A stretch of DNA of 64,000 nt. Origin: Corella eumyota. Its lineage: Eukaryota; Chordata; Ascidiacea; Phlebobranchia; Corellidae. Positions 1-21,241 of the stretch are shown piece after piece. The stretch is taken from positions 7,068,001-7,132,000 of the forward strand of contig OY720100.1 in NCBI GenBank assembly GCA_963082875.1, given 5' to 3'. A program made the translations under genes and the position numbers. Under the pieces are notes generated by a model. That model did not search any database. It worked only from the letters and a program-made list of their open reading frames with translations, and had not been told where the DNA came from. Numbering within the stretch: position 1 is the stretch's first letter; every line of letters begins with the position of its first letter.

Positions 1-9424
<9,424 letters not shown>

Positions 9425-10515
9425 TTTCTTTATAATTTGTCTTAAATACAGTTACCTTTAACCATGTTGTACACGATTACACGTTGATTTTTAAATTTAG
9501 AAACGGCTCTTTGTTTTTTGATTAAAAAATCGACTTAAACAGCTAAACAGCTAATCAACCAAAATAACAATATAATAATGCGCTAAATATACAACATATT
9601 GCTCAATTTTTTTCTTAATAAATATCATTTAGATAAACCTTAAACGGACAATCACTAACCTAATTTTCTTTGTGCGTCAGCAACTTACTTAAAACTCGTA
9701 TTAAAATTGAAAACAACAAGATTTACTTTATTTGGCCGAGCCTATTTTCAAAAACAGACTTATGACCGCATTGTGGCATAAAAGTGTCACCTTTTGTTTT
9801 TTTATTTTTTCTAAACTGAATATTGTAAAACAAAAGAAAGTACAATAGCCTTTTTTTTAAGTTAAAAAAATAGATAGCTGTTCTTTAAACTTATAGAAAG
9901 ACGTAAAACATACTTTTCTAGAAAAAATATGGCAGATTTATTAAGTTGGATTAATTTTAAAACATGCTGATGATCACAAGGTTAACTAGTTTTATATATA
10001 TGCTACTTTACAAAAATTAAAGACAAAATATTGGTTTTGCAAGCTTTTTTATATAACGCTAGTGTTACATTTACAATAAAAAGTAGCACTAACTAGATTA
10101 AATTGATAAATTATGGTTTTACTTTCCAACAAACAATCAGGAATTTGATCATTTTAAACATATTTACTTGTTTTAATTTTCCATTTCGCACCCGCAAAAT
10201 GTCTAGTCAAACTAAACTTGTTTTTTTAAGATACCAGTTATAGTTTACAGTAAAAAACACAACAACTTGTTTTCGTTTGTGTTTGTATTTGCTGAACAAA
10301 GCAATCATGCAAAAAAAGCAAATCAAACAATAAATAGCAATAAATAGAATCAACTTGTCACATTTCAATATTAGCAAAATAAACAATTTCTTAACAAAAT
10401 AGAACTCTTTTCACCAACACAGGTTTGCCCATTACCCAATATATCATTTTTCTACTAAAAAAATTGCAACTATATAGCCTTCTTCACCAAAATTTTACTG
10501 TTACCACACATGGGG
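9425..10515. other. Intergenic, promoter side of kinase and 3' side of HBS1L
   Basis: About 1.1 kb of AT-rich DNA between the kinase start codon and the HBS1L stop codon. No exon-like stretch, repeat family member or RNA gene is recognised. It must hold the kinase promoter and the HBS1L 3' UTR, but I see no clear core element. Confidence 0.6.
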
Positions 10516-13500
10516 TTATCTAAGTAACTGGGTTACTACACATGCAGCAATAGTTGAACCGCCATAACGCAAAGTAAAACGGCCCAGTTCTTTTAGTGTA
10601 GAGTATTCTTCCAAACAAAGTGGTCTAGTGACTTCAACCTCTACCAAAGCATTTTGCCCCTAAAACAAACAATTAACTTAAAATGCCTTTATTTAAAGTT
10701 AACCAAGCAAAAACTGCTTCATACAAAACTTTAATAGCTCATAAATAAAATTAAATTGTAGAGCGAGAAAATACAACATTCCAAAAAAAACAATGTTAAA
10801 AAAACAACTTTGCATACTTTGGTAATGAGTTTTGGTTTCTTGGCAACAACTTCACCAGTGCTTTTATGGAGTTTGCTGAGTAATCTTCTGATAATTGCAG
10901 GCTCATAAACTGATTTGTAATGCAGTTCAACAGGAAAACCTCTGGTTATTGGTACTTCAATGTTAAAAACTATTATTCTGTGAAAAAAAAAGTTTTAACA
11001 AAGTATAAGTTTTAGTAAAGGTGTAAATTGCATATGGCAATAAAATTATCAGATAACTTTCAATTTATAGTTTTAAACTTTTAAATATAAACATTTTATA
11101 ATTGCATTATTTATTTCATATTGGTCTTATTACTTGCATCAATTTACTTTTACAGTTCTAAAAAGATTATGACCTTTAGATGATCCAAGTTATTTAACAA
11201 AAAAATTTTTTTTTAAATTAAAAGTTTACATCTAGATGTTATACATCTGTTACTTACCTTGCTTGTAATCTTGTCACGGCACGAATTGGGTTCTCAATAT
11301 TACAGACAATACTTCCTGTAGTTACTTTCATCACATCAACTCCATTCAATACAAGAGTTACATGCTCGCCTGCTAAGGCAAACTCTAATCTCTCCCCTCC
11401 CTCATTGCTTTCCACTTGTTTTATGAGACCCTTCTCACCAGCTGGCATCACAATCACCTTTAAGACATGATACAATGGTCATAAATTACCCAAAATGCTT
11501 GTTTTGTAAAGCAAAATAGATAAGTTAAGGCTGCAACTAATATTTGTGTGTATTAAATTACCTTAACATCTTAAATAATTTTTTTTATTTTTTAACCTAT
11601 AATTTAAAAAAAAAATATTAACCAGCTTTATTAGACATAAAGAAATTTTTTTATAAGCTGCCATTGGCAGTTTGGGATATTATTAAATGTAATTGCTTAA
11701 TAATAAAGCTGCTAATTAAGTGCTGGCTCACCAGAAGTTCAAACTGTTTATTGCACTTCACTCAAGGGCGCTACAGAATAAAAGCAGTAGGGATTAAACC
11801 CACTACCTCATGTAGTGTTGCAAGTGTTCTGACTACAACACCATGCTGCCAAAATAAACTAGTATACAATGACGGTTAATAAATATTATAACTACTATAA
11901 TTTATTTTGGATAAACACAAACCTTGGTGTTAGGACACACACCACCCGCTTCAATTTTCCCATTTAAAAACAATCCACTTCCTTGACCTTTAAACACATC
12001 ATTCACACAAAACCTAAGTGGATGTTCTACCGGCCTTGCTGGTGGTTTAAACTGATCCATTACCTAAAAACAACACATAATTTACAATAAAAAGCTGGAT
12101 TGTTAAATATACCATAATTTCTTTCTGCAATAAAAACATTTATTTTACATAAGTGTATTTACATTTATAATGAAATAAAGAGCCAGTTAATATAATATGC
12201 TAAATACAGTTTTCCCAATATTTTTCAATGATAAATAAATACCTGTAGTAACGAGGGTCCTTTATACCACGATATTAAAGCAGGCTCCTTCGATGGATTT
12301 ACCAAATTTTCACCCAGCAAACCACTCACTGGAACATAACTTACATCTGACTCCTTAAACCCAGCTTGCTTTAGAAATTGTTTTAGTTTATTTACAATTT
12401 CATCAAACCTAAAACAAACAACAAATGTAGAAATAAATGACATACTACAAAAATAAAAAAAACAAAAAAAGCTTGTAAAAAATTACAGATTTACGAGATA
12501 TCAGCTTTTAATTAAGATCTATTAATTTTAAAAAAGATATCAGCTTTTAATTAAGATCTATTAAAAGAACTAGGTAAAGCCTTAAAGTTACCTTTTTTGT
12601 GACCAATCAGCTGTGTCTAGTTTATTTACTGCGACAACAAGTTGGGAGACACCAAGTGATCGAACAAGTAAGGCATGCTCCCTTGTCTGTCCTCCCACAC
12701 CAAACCCAGCTTCAAATTCTCCTGTGCTTGCACCTACCACTAAAGTGGCTACATCAGCTTGTGATGCACCTAATAAAATTATCAAAGATAAACTTATTCA
12801 TATAACAATAGTTTAAAAATTGTTATGTAGGATTAAAAAAGTTGTGCAGAAAATTTTTAAAAAAATGTTACCAACCTGTTATCATATTTGGAATAAAATC
12901 TCTATGTCCTGGTGCATCCATCAAAGTAATAATTCTATGATCTGTCTCGAACTTGTTCTGGGCAACATCCATAGTGACTCCTCTCATCCGTTCTTCTCCA
13001 GTTTCATCCAAGACCCAAGCGAATGCAAATGAAGATTTTCCCATTTTTTTCGACTCCTTAATAATGAATAGAAATCAAAGTTGTTTTAATATTTTAATCA
13101 ACAAATAATATTGTGCATCATTTTTCATAATTAATTTATGTTTATTTGTAATCAAGTCATATATATAACAGGGCTTGATAAATGACATCTATGTATAAGC
13201 CTATATATATACTTTAAATTAAAAAATACAATTTGTGAAAAAAGTTCAAATATTGGTTGCGACCATATTTTAATAAGTGATTTATAGGCAATCATTCAAA
13301 TAGTTAAAATGCAGCCCAAAAATAAGGCTTAACTCCATTTTTTAATAACAAAAAAAACATCTAATAAATGCTAAATTAGAATTACCTGTTCATATTTGTG
13401 AATAACTCTTTTTGATACCATTCCTTTTTGAAACAAAATATGACCCATCATAGTGGATTTACCAGCATCCACATGACCAATAACAACCATGCTTATTTGC

Positions 13501-14653
13501 TTCTTTTCACTTTTTTCCCTTTTATTATATTCTTTCTAAATATTAAATTTCAGTTATTTAAATTTAAAATTGTAGATACCTTCATGCAATATAAACACAA
13601 GTATATTATTACTCTACTGCATAAACAAAATATATATATACCATTTTTTTACCTCATAATTTATTGTTATTTTATTTTTCCCGGGAGTGCCAGGAGTTGA
13701 ACCCAATTCAGGATTCTCCATTCCTTTTCGGGTGGGTGTAAGTAATAGATTTGTATTCTTGTTAACTTTCAGTAAGTTACTTGTACTTTCACTTATATTT
13801 TCATTGTTTAGTTTATTACTTAACTTAGTGTTAGCTTTACTATTAGTTTTTGAGGAAGATGGCATTGAAAATCCAGTTTTAATTGGAGTTCTAGAAGTGG
13901 TTTCAACTTTTTTTACAGTTGCAGTTTCTGTCATGGTGTCTTTTTGGAAATCTCTGCTTTTGTTTTCTGATGTTGTTGTTACAATTAAGGTAGTTGCACT
14001 CTGAAAAAAAATATTACATAAGAAAATAGTATTTTAGTTTGAGTGTAAATGCTGGTAAAAAATGAGTGTAAATGCTGGCAAATTTACCAAACAAAATTTA
14101 CCTTGTTAAAAGTTCCCCTTTGCTTTGGTCTTGAAAAAAAATCTTTTGCTTTCTTCTCTTCAGACTGCACTTTGTCATTTTTACTATTTTGTTCTTTCGT
14201 TGTTGTTGACTCTGTGATACTGTCAGTGGAACTTAACTTTAATTTCTGTGGCACATTCAATAAATAATTCAATGCTTTTTCAGCATCGAGATCATACATT
14301 AGAGCAGCCTTTTTCATCAAGTCTTCAGAATAATTTTCTCCGACAACATCTCGGATTAATTCAATGCAAGCATTTATCTTGTCAGAGTCGTGTGTGATGT
14401 TTGAGAATGCAACACCTGGTGGTGAATTTGTTAATTTCTCCTCTTCCTCCTCCAGCCAAACATCTTCTTCAAGGGGAGCCTCTGTTGGCATGAAGGTCCC
14501 GAATTGATTTCCGCAGCTGGATCTTGGGTACGAATATTGAGCAATTGTTCCTGGGGATACTCCGTAATTGTCCTCGAATGATTGTCCATAGACATCATCT
14601 TCGTCGTCATACTCAAAACTTTTAGCATTGCGAATAGTTCTATGACGAGCCAT
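10516..14653 (-). CDS. HBS1L: HBS1-like translational GTPase (ribosome rescue)
   Basis: Partner of Pelota in no-go and non-stop decay: a GTPase of the eRF3/EF-1alpha class that loads Pelota on stalled ribosomes. Exon 14102-14653 starts [20 protein letters not shown], matching the vertebrate start, and carries an HBS1 N-terminal (UBA-like) helix bundle around [19 protein letters not shown]. Exon 13648-14000 is a Ser/Thr/Asn-rich linker. The G domain follows: exon 13386-13535 with G1 GHVDAGKST, exon about 12875-13056 with G3 DAPGHRDF, exon about 12591-12768 with GGQTREHA and G4 NKLD, then exon about 12240-12409. The beta-barrel domains are in exons near 11925-12062, 11254-11461 and 10820-10978; the last exon (10516-10660) ends [14 protein letters not shown], then Q-L-L-R and TAA. 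Introns are mostly 60-350 bp. One holds a SINE remnant and another a direct repeat. Confidence 0.96.
11656..11855 (-). mobile_element. tRNA-derived SINE, partial copy
   Basis: In an HBS1L intron. On the minus strand it starts with a tRNA-like head (ggcagcatggtgttgtagt, B-box-like region degraded to ggtttaatccc) and runs through the family body (tgtagcgcccttgagtgaag, agccagcacttaattagcag, cccaaactgcc). The tail is missing. Divergent from the best copy at 59920-60212, so an older insertion. Confidence 0.8.
12497..12564. repeat. 29-bp direct repeat in HBS1L intron
   Basis: The 29-base unit that begins gatatcagcttttaattaag occurs at 12497-12525 and again, identical, at 12536-12564, separated by ten A/T bases. 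It is a recent local duplication of about 39 bp within the intron upstream of exon 12240-12409. Confidence 0.9.
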
Positions 14654-15471
14654 AACAAGGCAAAATTATTTAAATGTTACACACAATTTTACACATATTA
14701 TTTTTACAATCCTTAAAACTAAAAAACAAAGTATATTATGGTTTATATATTAAAAATTCACAACAGTCTGACATTACACAGATAAAACAAGCACTTTCTG
14801 ACTTTTAGATTAAGGTCACACTTTTTTAATATTTCTAGTCCCACAGATTAAGTTTTTGTTTTAAAGGAAAAAAATTAATGTACCATTTACCGGCACATTA
14901 TTTCGTGCGTTATTACTTCAAAATTCAATTTTAAATTCAACATTTAACTGTTAGATTGTTAATTTATCCAGCCCAGTCGACAGAAACAAAAAGAACAAAA
15001 TTTTCGCTCACTTAACTAAAGCATAGCCTGGCGGGTATTACCCGGTCAGAACAACATGTCACAATTGTTCTTGTGTGACGTATGCGGTTCATTACTGCTA
15101 GCTAACGGATAAAAAAAGAAAAGTGAAATCCTCATCCCCTTTATACAATGTCATTAAAAAAAACGCTTATACCTAATAAAACAGATTTCTTTAATCAAAA
15201 CCTGGTGACGTAAACATTAAAAAACAATCTATTTTTCATCTCAAATATCTTTATTTTATTTACAGTTTAGCAAAAGTATTTTATTGAACACATATACAAG
15301 TGAAGCATTTTACAAATATCAAAAAAGGATTTAGTTGAAAACGTTTAGTTACCATCATTGAATAAATTGTTATTTAGTCCACCATTTTAAATAAAAAGAA
15401 AAATTTTACTTGTTTAAAAATTTAGCATTACAACAAAATACACAATATTAATATTTTACAATCAATTTTAT
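14654..15471. other. Intergenic between HBS1L start and perilipin 3' end
   Basis: About 0.8 kb. It should hold the HBS1L promoter and 5' UTR and the perilipin 3' UTR. AT-rich, no repeats or RNA genes recognised. A modest GC patch lies around 15010-15110. Confidence 0.6.
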
Positions 15472-18400
15472 TCATCCTTGTTTGAGATGGTGTACGACCG
15501 GAGGCCTGTTTTCAATATCTAAAAATACAACAATTTTAACCAATTTCGAGTTACATCTGTTTTGCAAAGGGTCATTTACTAAAAATTAACATTTAAAATT
15601 GAAACAGCAAAAAAAGCTATTTAACACATGCGCCTCGCTTCAAATAGGGAAATTACAATTAATCTGTTGTGGAATTATCAACTTTGTCTGAGTAATCTAA
15701 AAATGCCAAATGTTTTTACTAAAAATACACTTTTTATAAGCACTAATTAAATTGTGAAAAAATGCACAAGTGTTTAATTAACTGCAAAGCACCACTACAA
15801 GTTAATTATGCACTACACACCATCATCATTTCGAGCACGCTCGTACAACTGGGCTTCAATTTCCTCCATTAAAACCCCACCCAGTGGATCAATATCCATG
15901 GTTGGTGCCTAAACCATTGATGCATGGGTTAGTGTGAAAAAAATCACAAAATCAGGCACAAAATTATGTTGCAGAGCGGAAATTTAAAATCATTAGGTCA
16001 AGTATACAACCCTGACTTGTTACAAAGTGAAAAAGTTATTCTCTGTTAACACCATAGTGCCAAAACAACTTAAAAAGTTAAAAATAACTTCTTAGTCCTA
16101 TGTCTAAAAACTACTTCACCGTCTTAATATATTGTTCATGCACCAAATTGATAAATCAGAGTGTGTTAATTCACTTTAAAGCAAAAAGCCATGCAACTTG
16201 TTTATTCAATTCATACTTACAACCCAGTTCAAAGGAGGCTTGTCGGCCATCTTGTCCAAAATGCTAAGCAAATTTTCTTCGATGAATTTCAGTTTGGGTT
16301 GTAGAGTCTCCATAACAGTAGCAGAAAGTTGAGCAAGGGATTTTTTGTTCGCAAAAGTTTGGTACAATTCCTCGGTTGTTTGTTTAGCTTTTCTTGCCTT
16401 GATAAAAAATAAAAAAAATTGAGTCACACAAGTTTAGGGTAAAACTAATTAGACTTAAAACGGTAATTTTTAATTTAGTTAACACCTATATATTTTGTTT
16501 GAATATCAAAAAGTAAGTGTTTTACCTTTTCTAACAGAGATTCCAAATGAGCATGGTTGCTAATGTAACCAACCAAGTTAACACAGGAGTTGTTCAACTG
16601 CTTAGTCAGATTTAATGCATGCACCAAAACTTTTTCCTCAAGTTGCTAAAATCAAAAAAAAAAGTTTAATGTAAAGGAAAAAAGTATACCAACATATAAA
16701 AAACATTTTAAAATTTTAAAATTAATTTTTTTGTCAAACAAAAATTTAAAAAAAAAATTTACTTTATTGACTGTTTCCGATGCTGAATGAAGATTGCTCA
16801 TAGCCAATCCAACTCCTCCCCTAAATTTCTCGTTAGCTGCAGTCATAATTCCAGTGGATTTTTCATTTTGAGCATACTTAATCTGTATTAATGAATGCAG
16901 TACATGGTTTAATTTTTGAACTTTAATTTTTAATAATCAATGCCTCAAATAAAATTAAAAAATGTGTTTATTGAACAATTTTTTCAAGCACAAATTTTTG
17001 TTTTTTCAAGAAGGCCTATTTAATAATATTAACTTACCAAATCAACTGTGTGTGTCAGTTTGCTTATGGCTTCTTTGCTTCTAGCACTAACTCCAGACCA
17101 ATGTTGCATTGCTTTTCTGTAAGACCTTTGTCGAACCTTATAATTAAAAATAAGAAAAGTTTAATGAGACACTTTAGTAGCACACTTTTAAATAACTCAT
17201 TTATATATAATATTTTTATGAATTTAGTTGACATTTTAATAAAATTTACCAATGCAGCAATAAACCTCTTTATCTATTTTAATAAAAAATTACATTATTT
17301 TTAATATTATGGCACAATAAAATAGAAACTTATACCTTGTTGGAGATTTCCCTTAGTCTTTCAGTTGGTTGTTTAGGAGAACTGCTTCCTAAAATTAAAA
17401 AGTTCAAGTTTAACTGGAATTAGAACCAAAAATTTCTTTTTTATAGTTTTGAAAAGTAAAAAATATTTTACTTGAAAAATCATTTTCCTCCTCTTCGTCG
17501 CTGGAGGAGAAGTCCTCATCATCATCAAACACATTATCATCCTTTGGAAAATAGTAATCGACATAGTTTTCGGTTGCACACAAAGCATTTTCCATCTTTT
17601 CATTCAACAAACTGGTTGCACTTTGTCGAGTTCGCTCATAAATCTAAAAAATATGTTAAAAATAAGCATATATATAAAAATATTTATAGACTTTAAAATC
17701 GAAAGTAGTATATTGAATTGTGAATCAAACATATATTCTACCATAATCAGTATAAAAACACTTGTTCTACACAAATACCTCGACTGGATCTTTCTTGATC
17801 AATGGCACCTTATCTTCCAGCTTATCAAGGCCTTTGTTGGCGTAACTGTTAACAGTACTTCCAAATCGGTCAACCACTGGTTTAGATGTCACCAAGGCAA
17901 TGTTTGCTGCTGTTGTTGTTAAAGTTTCAGCAGCCTGCAAATTTACTTTTTACTTTAAATTTAAACACAATTTTTTTAGGGGCACATACTTTAAGGAAAT
18001 AAATTGAGGATAGTAGGTTTCCTTTTTTAAGTTTATAGTTAAACTAAATTTAGTATGTTCAATACATTAATAATAAAGATCATTTTAATGTTTTACAACA
18101 ATATAAACATTTACAACAAGGTTTAAATTTAACTTAAGCTACAGACCTCCAGATATGGAGTAAGTGTTGGATAAGTCTTCTTGGCACTTGAGTAGTAAGA
18201 TTGCATTGTGTTCCAAGTAGACAATACAACAGGAATGTTGGCAACTCGTTGCAAAGCATTACCATTCTGTGAATTAATCATAAAAATGTAAAACAGTAGT
18301 TTTAATATTTTGTATATATATATATATATTTCAAGCCTAAGTTAATCAAATAAATTTAAGACCCCCAATAAACATATATTTGTATATATATCTTTATCTT

Positions 18401-18819
18401 TATCCTCGATGTGGAAAGGCCGAATGACCTAAACATAGAGTAACATGAGTAACTCCGACCCAGTCTCGAGTTGCCTTTAGCAGTTTGGGTTATTATATAG
18501 ATTATAATTGCCCAGTAGGGCGCTACAGAATAAGAGCAGTGGGATTGAACCCACGACCTCATGTTGGTGTAGCGAGTGTTCCTACCACTACACTAAGCTG
18601 TCGGAATAAAATATGCTGGTATAAAATACTATTTGTAAGATCATTGTGCTAGGGGGTTTAAAATTTTAATGTCTGAATGTTAAGCAGCATGTAAGTAACC
18701 AAGCAAAATTATGGTGATTAATGGTTTAATTATCTATAACTTACCTCGTCACAGTGATTTTCAAACCCACAAATATTTTCCTCAGACATTTTGTAACCCA
18801 TCGTTGAAACCTCGGACAT
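15472..18819 (-). CDS. PLIN: Perilipin family lipid-droplet coat protein
   Basis: Coats cytosolic lipid droplets and controls lipase access. The start at 18819 (MSEVSTMGYKMSEENICGF, exon about 18745-18819) precedes the PAT region in exons 18146-18268 (NALQRVANIPVVLSTWNTM, SAKKTYPTLTPYLE) and 17780-17935 (AAETLTTTAANIALVTSKPV, NSYANKGLDKLEDKVPLI), the typical perilipin-2/3 pattern. Exon about 17472-17645 ends in an acidic Asp/Glu/Ser run. Exons near 17335-17390, 17039-17138, 16762-16888, 16526-16648 and 16222-16398 encode amphipathic helices that fit the C-terminal four-helix bundle. Exon 15821-15908 (DIDPLGGVLMEEIEAQLYER) ends in phase 1 and can join either of two short last exons. The one ending at 15472 has its TGA overlapping AATAAA, a poly(A) signal. 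Intron 1 holds a SINE. Roughly 400 residues. The family call is firm; the paralogue class is open, as tunicates may have a single gene. Confidence 0.9.
15659..15696 (-). CDS. Alternative terminal exon of the perilipin gene (candidate)
   Basis: An acceptor (tttttag) precedes a short frame that joins exon 15821-15908 in phase and reads DYSDKVDNSTTD then TAA. The other last exon (15472-15518) joins in the same phase and reads DIENRPPVVHHLKQG then TGA. If 15659-15696 is skipped the protein gets the other tail, so this is either a cassette exon with a stop or an alternative 3' end. Inferred from splice signals only. Confidence 0.55.
18380..18605 (-). mobile_element. tRNA-derived SINE in perilipin intron 1
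   Basis: On the minus strand: tRNA-like head (B-box-like ggttcaatccc within cgtgggttcaatccc), body tgtagcgccc, attataatctatataataac, actcgagactgggtcggagt, then a 3' part gaccttt/ccacatcgagg and a tail atatatatacaaatatatg. Part of the middle body, between the tgtagcgccc block and the attataatc block, is missing. Confidence 0.88.
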
Positions 18820-19594
18820 GATATATTTCACGTAAACCTCTTATAACAAAACTAAAGTTTAAAACAAAATTTTCGAAAAACTAAAAACAGTAATATAAAA
18901 AGTTATTTATAAAAATATGCATTTTTTATTTTAAACAGTTAAAACTGCCGCAGATACTGGTTTTTAATCAATATTAAAAATATCATGAGACTAACGACAC
19001 TTTTAGACGTTAACTACACTGAACTTTGTACTTCGAAATATGTTTGCGCTTGTGCAATTTCGATCTTACAACTGCTTGAATTATTATTGATTGTGTAATA
19101 TTCTACGTGACTAACAGTCATGCGCTGGACTTTAGACTCTTGTCGTTATGACGTCACCTCAAAAAAAAAAAAAACAGCTGTGTTTCATCTTAACTTATCC
19201 TCAACCCGGAAAGGCCGGTTTTACTTTTATGCTAAATTTTATAATTACTAAACCAACTTGTATTACTAAACCAAAATGTAGCAGCTGGATTATGTTATTT
19301 TTATATTAATTTTTGTTAAATGGCTTGAGCAACGATTTATTTGCTAAGCAAAAAAAGGCGGTTATGATATACAAGCATTTTATTTGCCAAAAAACAACAC
19401 TTAATTATATCATTTTTAGCTGAATCTGCAGAAAAGAAATATCAGGGTCGTATTTTCGCTGCTGGAAAGCATTTCTGCAAAAAAATACATTTCTCATTTG
19501 ACTATCTACAAGATAAGAAAGAAATCAGATAACAAAGTATTAGAAGTTAACAAAACGTTAATTTGCCCAACTTACAGCAAGTTAAACAAACTTA
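18820..19594. other. Intergenic, perilipin promoter region
   Basis: About 0.8 kb between the perilipin start codon and the stop of the FN1-domain gene. It contains a perfect CRE palindrome (19149-19156), a poly(A) run just after it, and otherwise AT-rich sequence. Confidence 0.6.
19149..19156. promoter_or_regulatory. Perfect CRE palindrome TGACGTCA
   Basis: The 8-bp full CREB/ATF site lies about 330 bp upstream of the perilipin start codon, inside atgacgtcacctc. A full site is infrequent in DNA this AT-rich, and the position suits the perilipin promoter. Function is inferred. Confidence 0.5.
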
Positions 19595-21241
19595 TTATTT
19601 CCTTTCTCCTCTGACCCTGTGTTGATTGGGATAATAATAATTAGGTCTATATGTGGGAAGTCTGTTAGGCCTTGGTCGGTAAATGGGCCTTGTTGGTCTT
19701 GATGGTCTTGATGGTCTGTAAGGCCTATACGGCCTCGTAGGTCTATACGGCCTGTAGCTTGGGTATCGAGTTCCCCCTATTTCAAAAAAATACATAGGGG
19801 TGAAGCACAAATTGAATTTTTACAAAATCTTTTTTTTATCTAAAAAAAATCGCCAATAACTAATAGAAAAATGTTGATAAATAGTATTTAATTTCATAGG
19901 TTTCCTACCACTTGTTGGTCCAATTGGGGAACAATAATCAAATCGCCCTCGTCCCATCAGGCAGGTACATCGCATTTTCTCACCGAAGTGCCGACTGTCT
20001 ACCGTAAATTGCTCATTCATGCCAACAAATTGTCCCGTGGATTGATCGCAGCAAGGTATGTCAGTTGCTTATAAAAGAGATTTAAATTTTGAAGTTAATT
20101 TTAATCTATATAACATTAAAATATTCATAAATTAACAAAAATCCTTTTGTATATTTTACGATTGTAATTTTTGAAGAAAAATAACACATTTTGTGATTTT
20201 AAAATCTGATACCTGAGCACCGCATGACCCCATATTCACAAGAACAGTTGTACGATCCTTCAATCGTTCTATCCTCATTCATAAATTTTCTGCGGGTGTA
20301 ATGAGCTCCATTCTTATATGCCTCGTCATTCCAAGAATCGTAACAACCTAAAACATTATTTAATTAATAAAAGATATAATCATTTAAAAAATCTCAACAT
20401 TAAATTAATTATTTTAACACATTTTAAGATTTTTTGTTGTTCTTTCACGACAAAATACAAACTCTAAGCGAAAACACATTAGCATTAATAAAATCAGAAA
20501 CAAGCTTTACCGGTTGGGTATTGACGTGCCTTCTCCCAGTTTATATCAGGTGCTGGTGGTGTTGTACAACCCGCTGGCCTACATACTATAGCAAGTACCC
20601 CAGAGCTCATTTCGCACTGACAGTTTTCCCTTTTCATTTGTCCGTGGGCTTCAGGGGTAAGTCGCAAAAACTTGGCTCCTTTATCAACCATGATGTTCCG
20701 ACGTTTGTCGTAACATTTCTCTGGACTTACTAAAATTGTTGCATCGATTGTTTGATTAAAACATTGAAATCCTTTTGAATTCAAGTTAAAAAAAAAATTG
20801 AATTTAAGTTGAAAACATTTTACGAACAATACCACCGACCTGGAATAACAGGTTCGCCCGGTTCGGTCACATTTGTTGTTCCGACCTCGCCGCCAATAAT
20901 TTCATCATCGTCGTCTTCAACTGACCCACCCGGTGTTTGCTGTCCGCCGGAAGTTGAGAAACTGATACCCTCTTTTGTGCACGTAATTTGTGCGCAGCCA
21001 CGACCAACGCAATTGCAGTCGTAGATCGAGCCATCAGCTTTAACACTGCGAAAATGGTATCCCCCTCGGTAGTAAACCCCGCGTGCAGTACACGTTTCTG
21101 TCATTCCTAAAAAACGACGACATATTTATTTTTGATTAATAACACACCTTTATCAAATGTAAACTAATAGTGATGCCACGTCCCCTTACCTTGAACATTG
21201 ACAAAAAGAAAGCTTAAAAGGACAAAAAAACAAAGCATCAT
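19595..21241 (-). CDS. Secreted protein with four fibronectin type I-like modules and a YRP-rich tail
   Basis: Six exons: 21190-21241, about 20841-21106, 20511-20773, about 20212-20346, about 19905-20066 and 19595-19777, all joined in phase 1. Exon 1 gives a signal peptide (MMLCFFVLLSFLFVNVQ). Exons 2-5 each carry one cysteine module of the form C-x(18-24)-C-x-C-x(5-10)-C with Gly/Tyr/aromatic spacing, like vertebrate fibronectin type I fingers: CTARGVYYRGGYHF then CNCVGRGCAQITC; CYDKRRNIMVDKGAKF then CQCEMSSGVLAIVC; CYDSWNDEAYKNGAHYTRR then CSCEYGVMRC; CDQSTGQFVGMNEQF then CTCLMGRGRFDYC. An acidic linker with a DDDD run follows module 1. Exon 6 is a basic tail of repeated YRP/SRP/TRP triplets ending RGERK. 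About 300 residues; probably an extracellular matrix or haemolymph protein. Not a full fibronectin: no FN2 or FN3 module is seen. The FN1 call rests on spacing and a few residues. Confidence 0.75.

Noticed and set aside
13687-14004. 105-codon plus-strand open frame
   Set aside because: Antisense shadow of the Ser/Thr-rich linker exon of HBS1L; hydrophobic by complement of the coding strand, no family match.
15821-15908. Perilipin ending directly at the in-frame TAG after DDGV
   Set aside because: Possible, but the stop lies just past a consensus donor and two downstream exons fit the phase; kept only as a third option in the finding.
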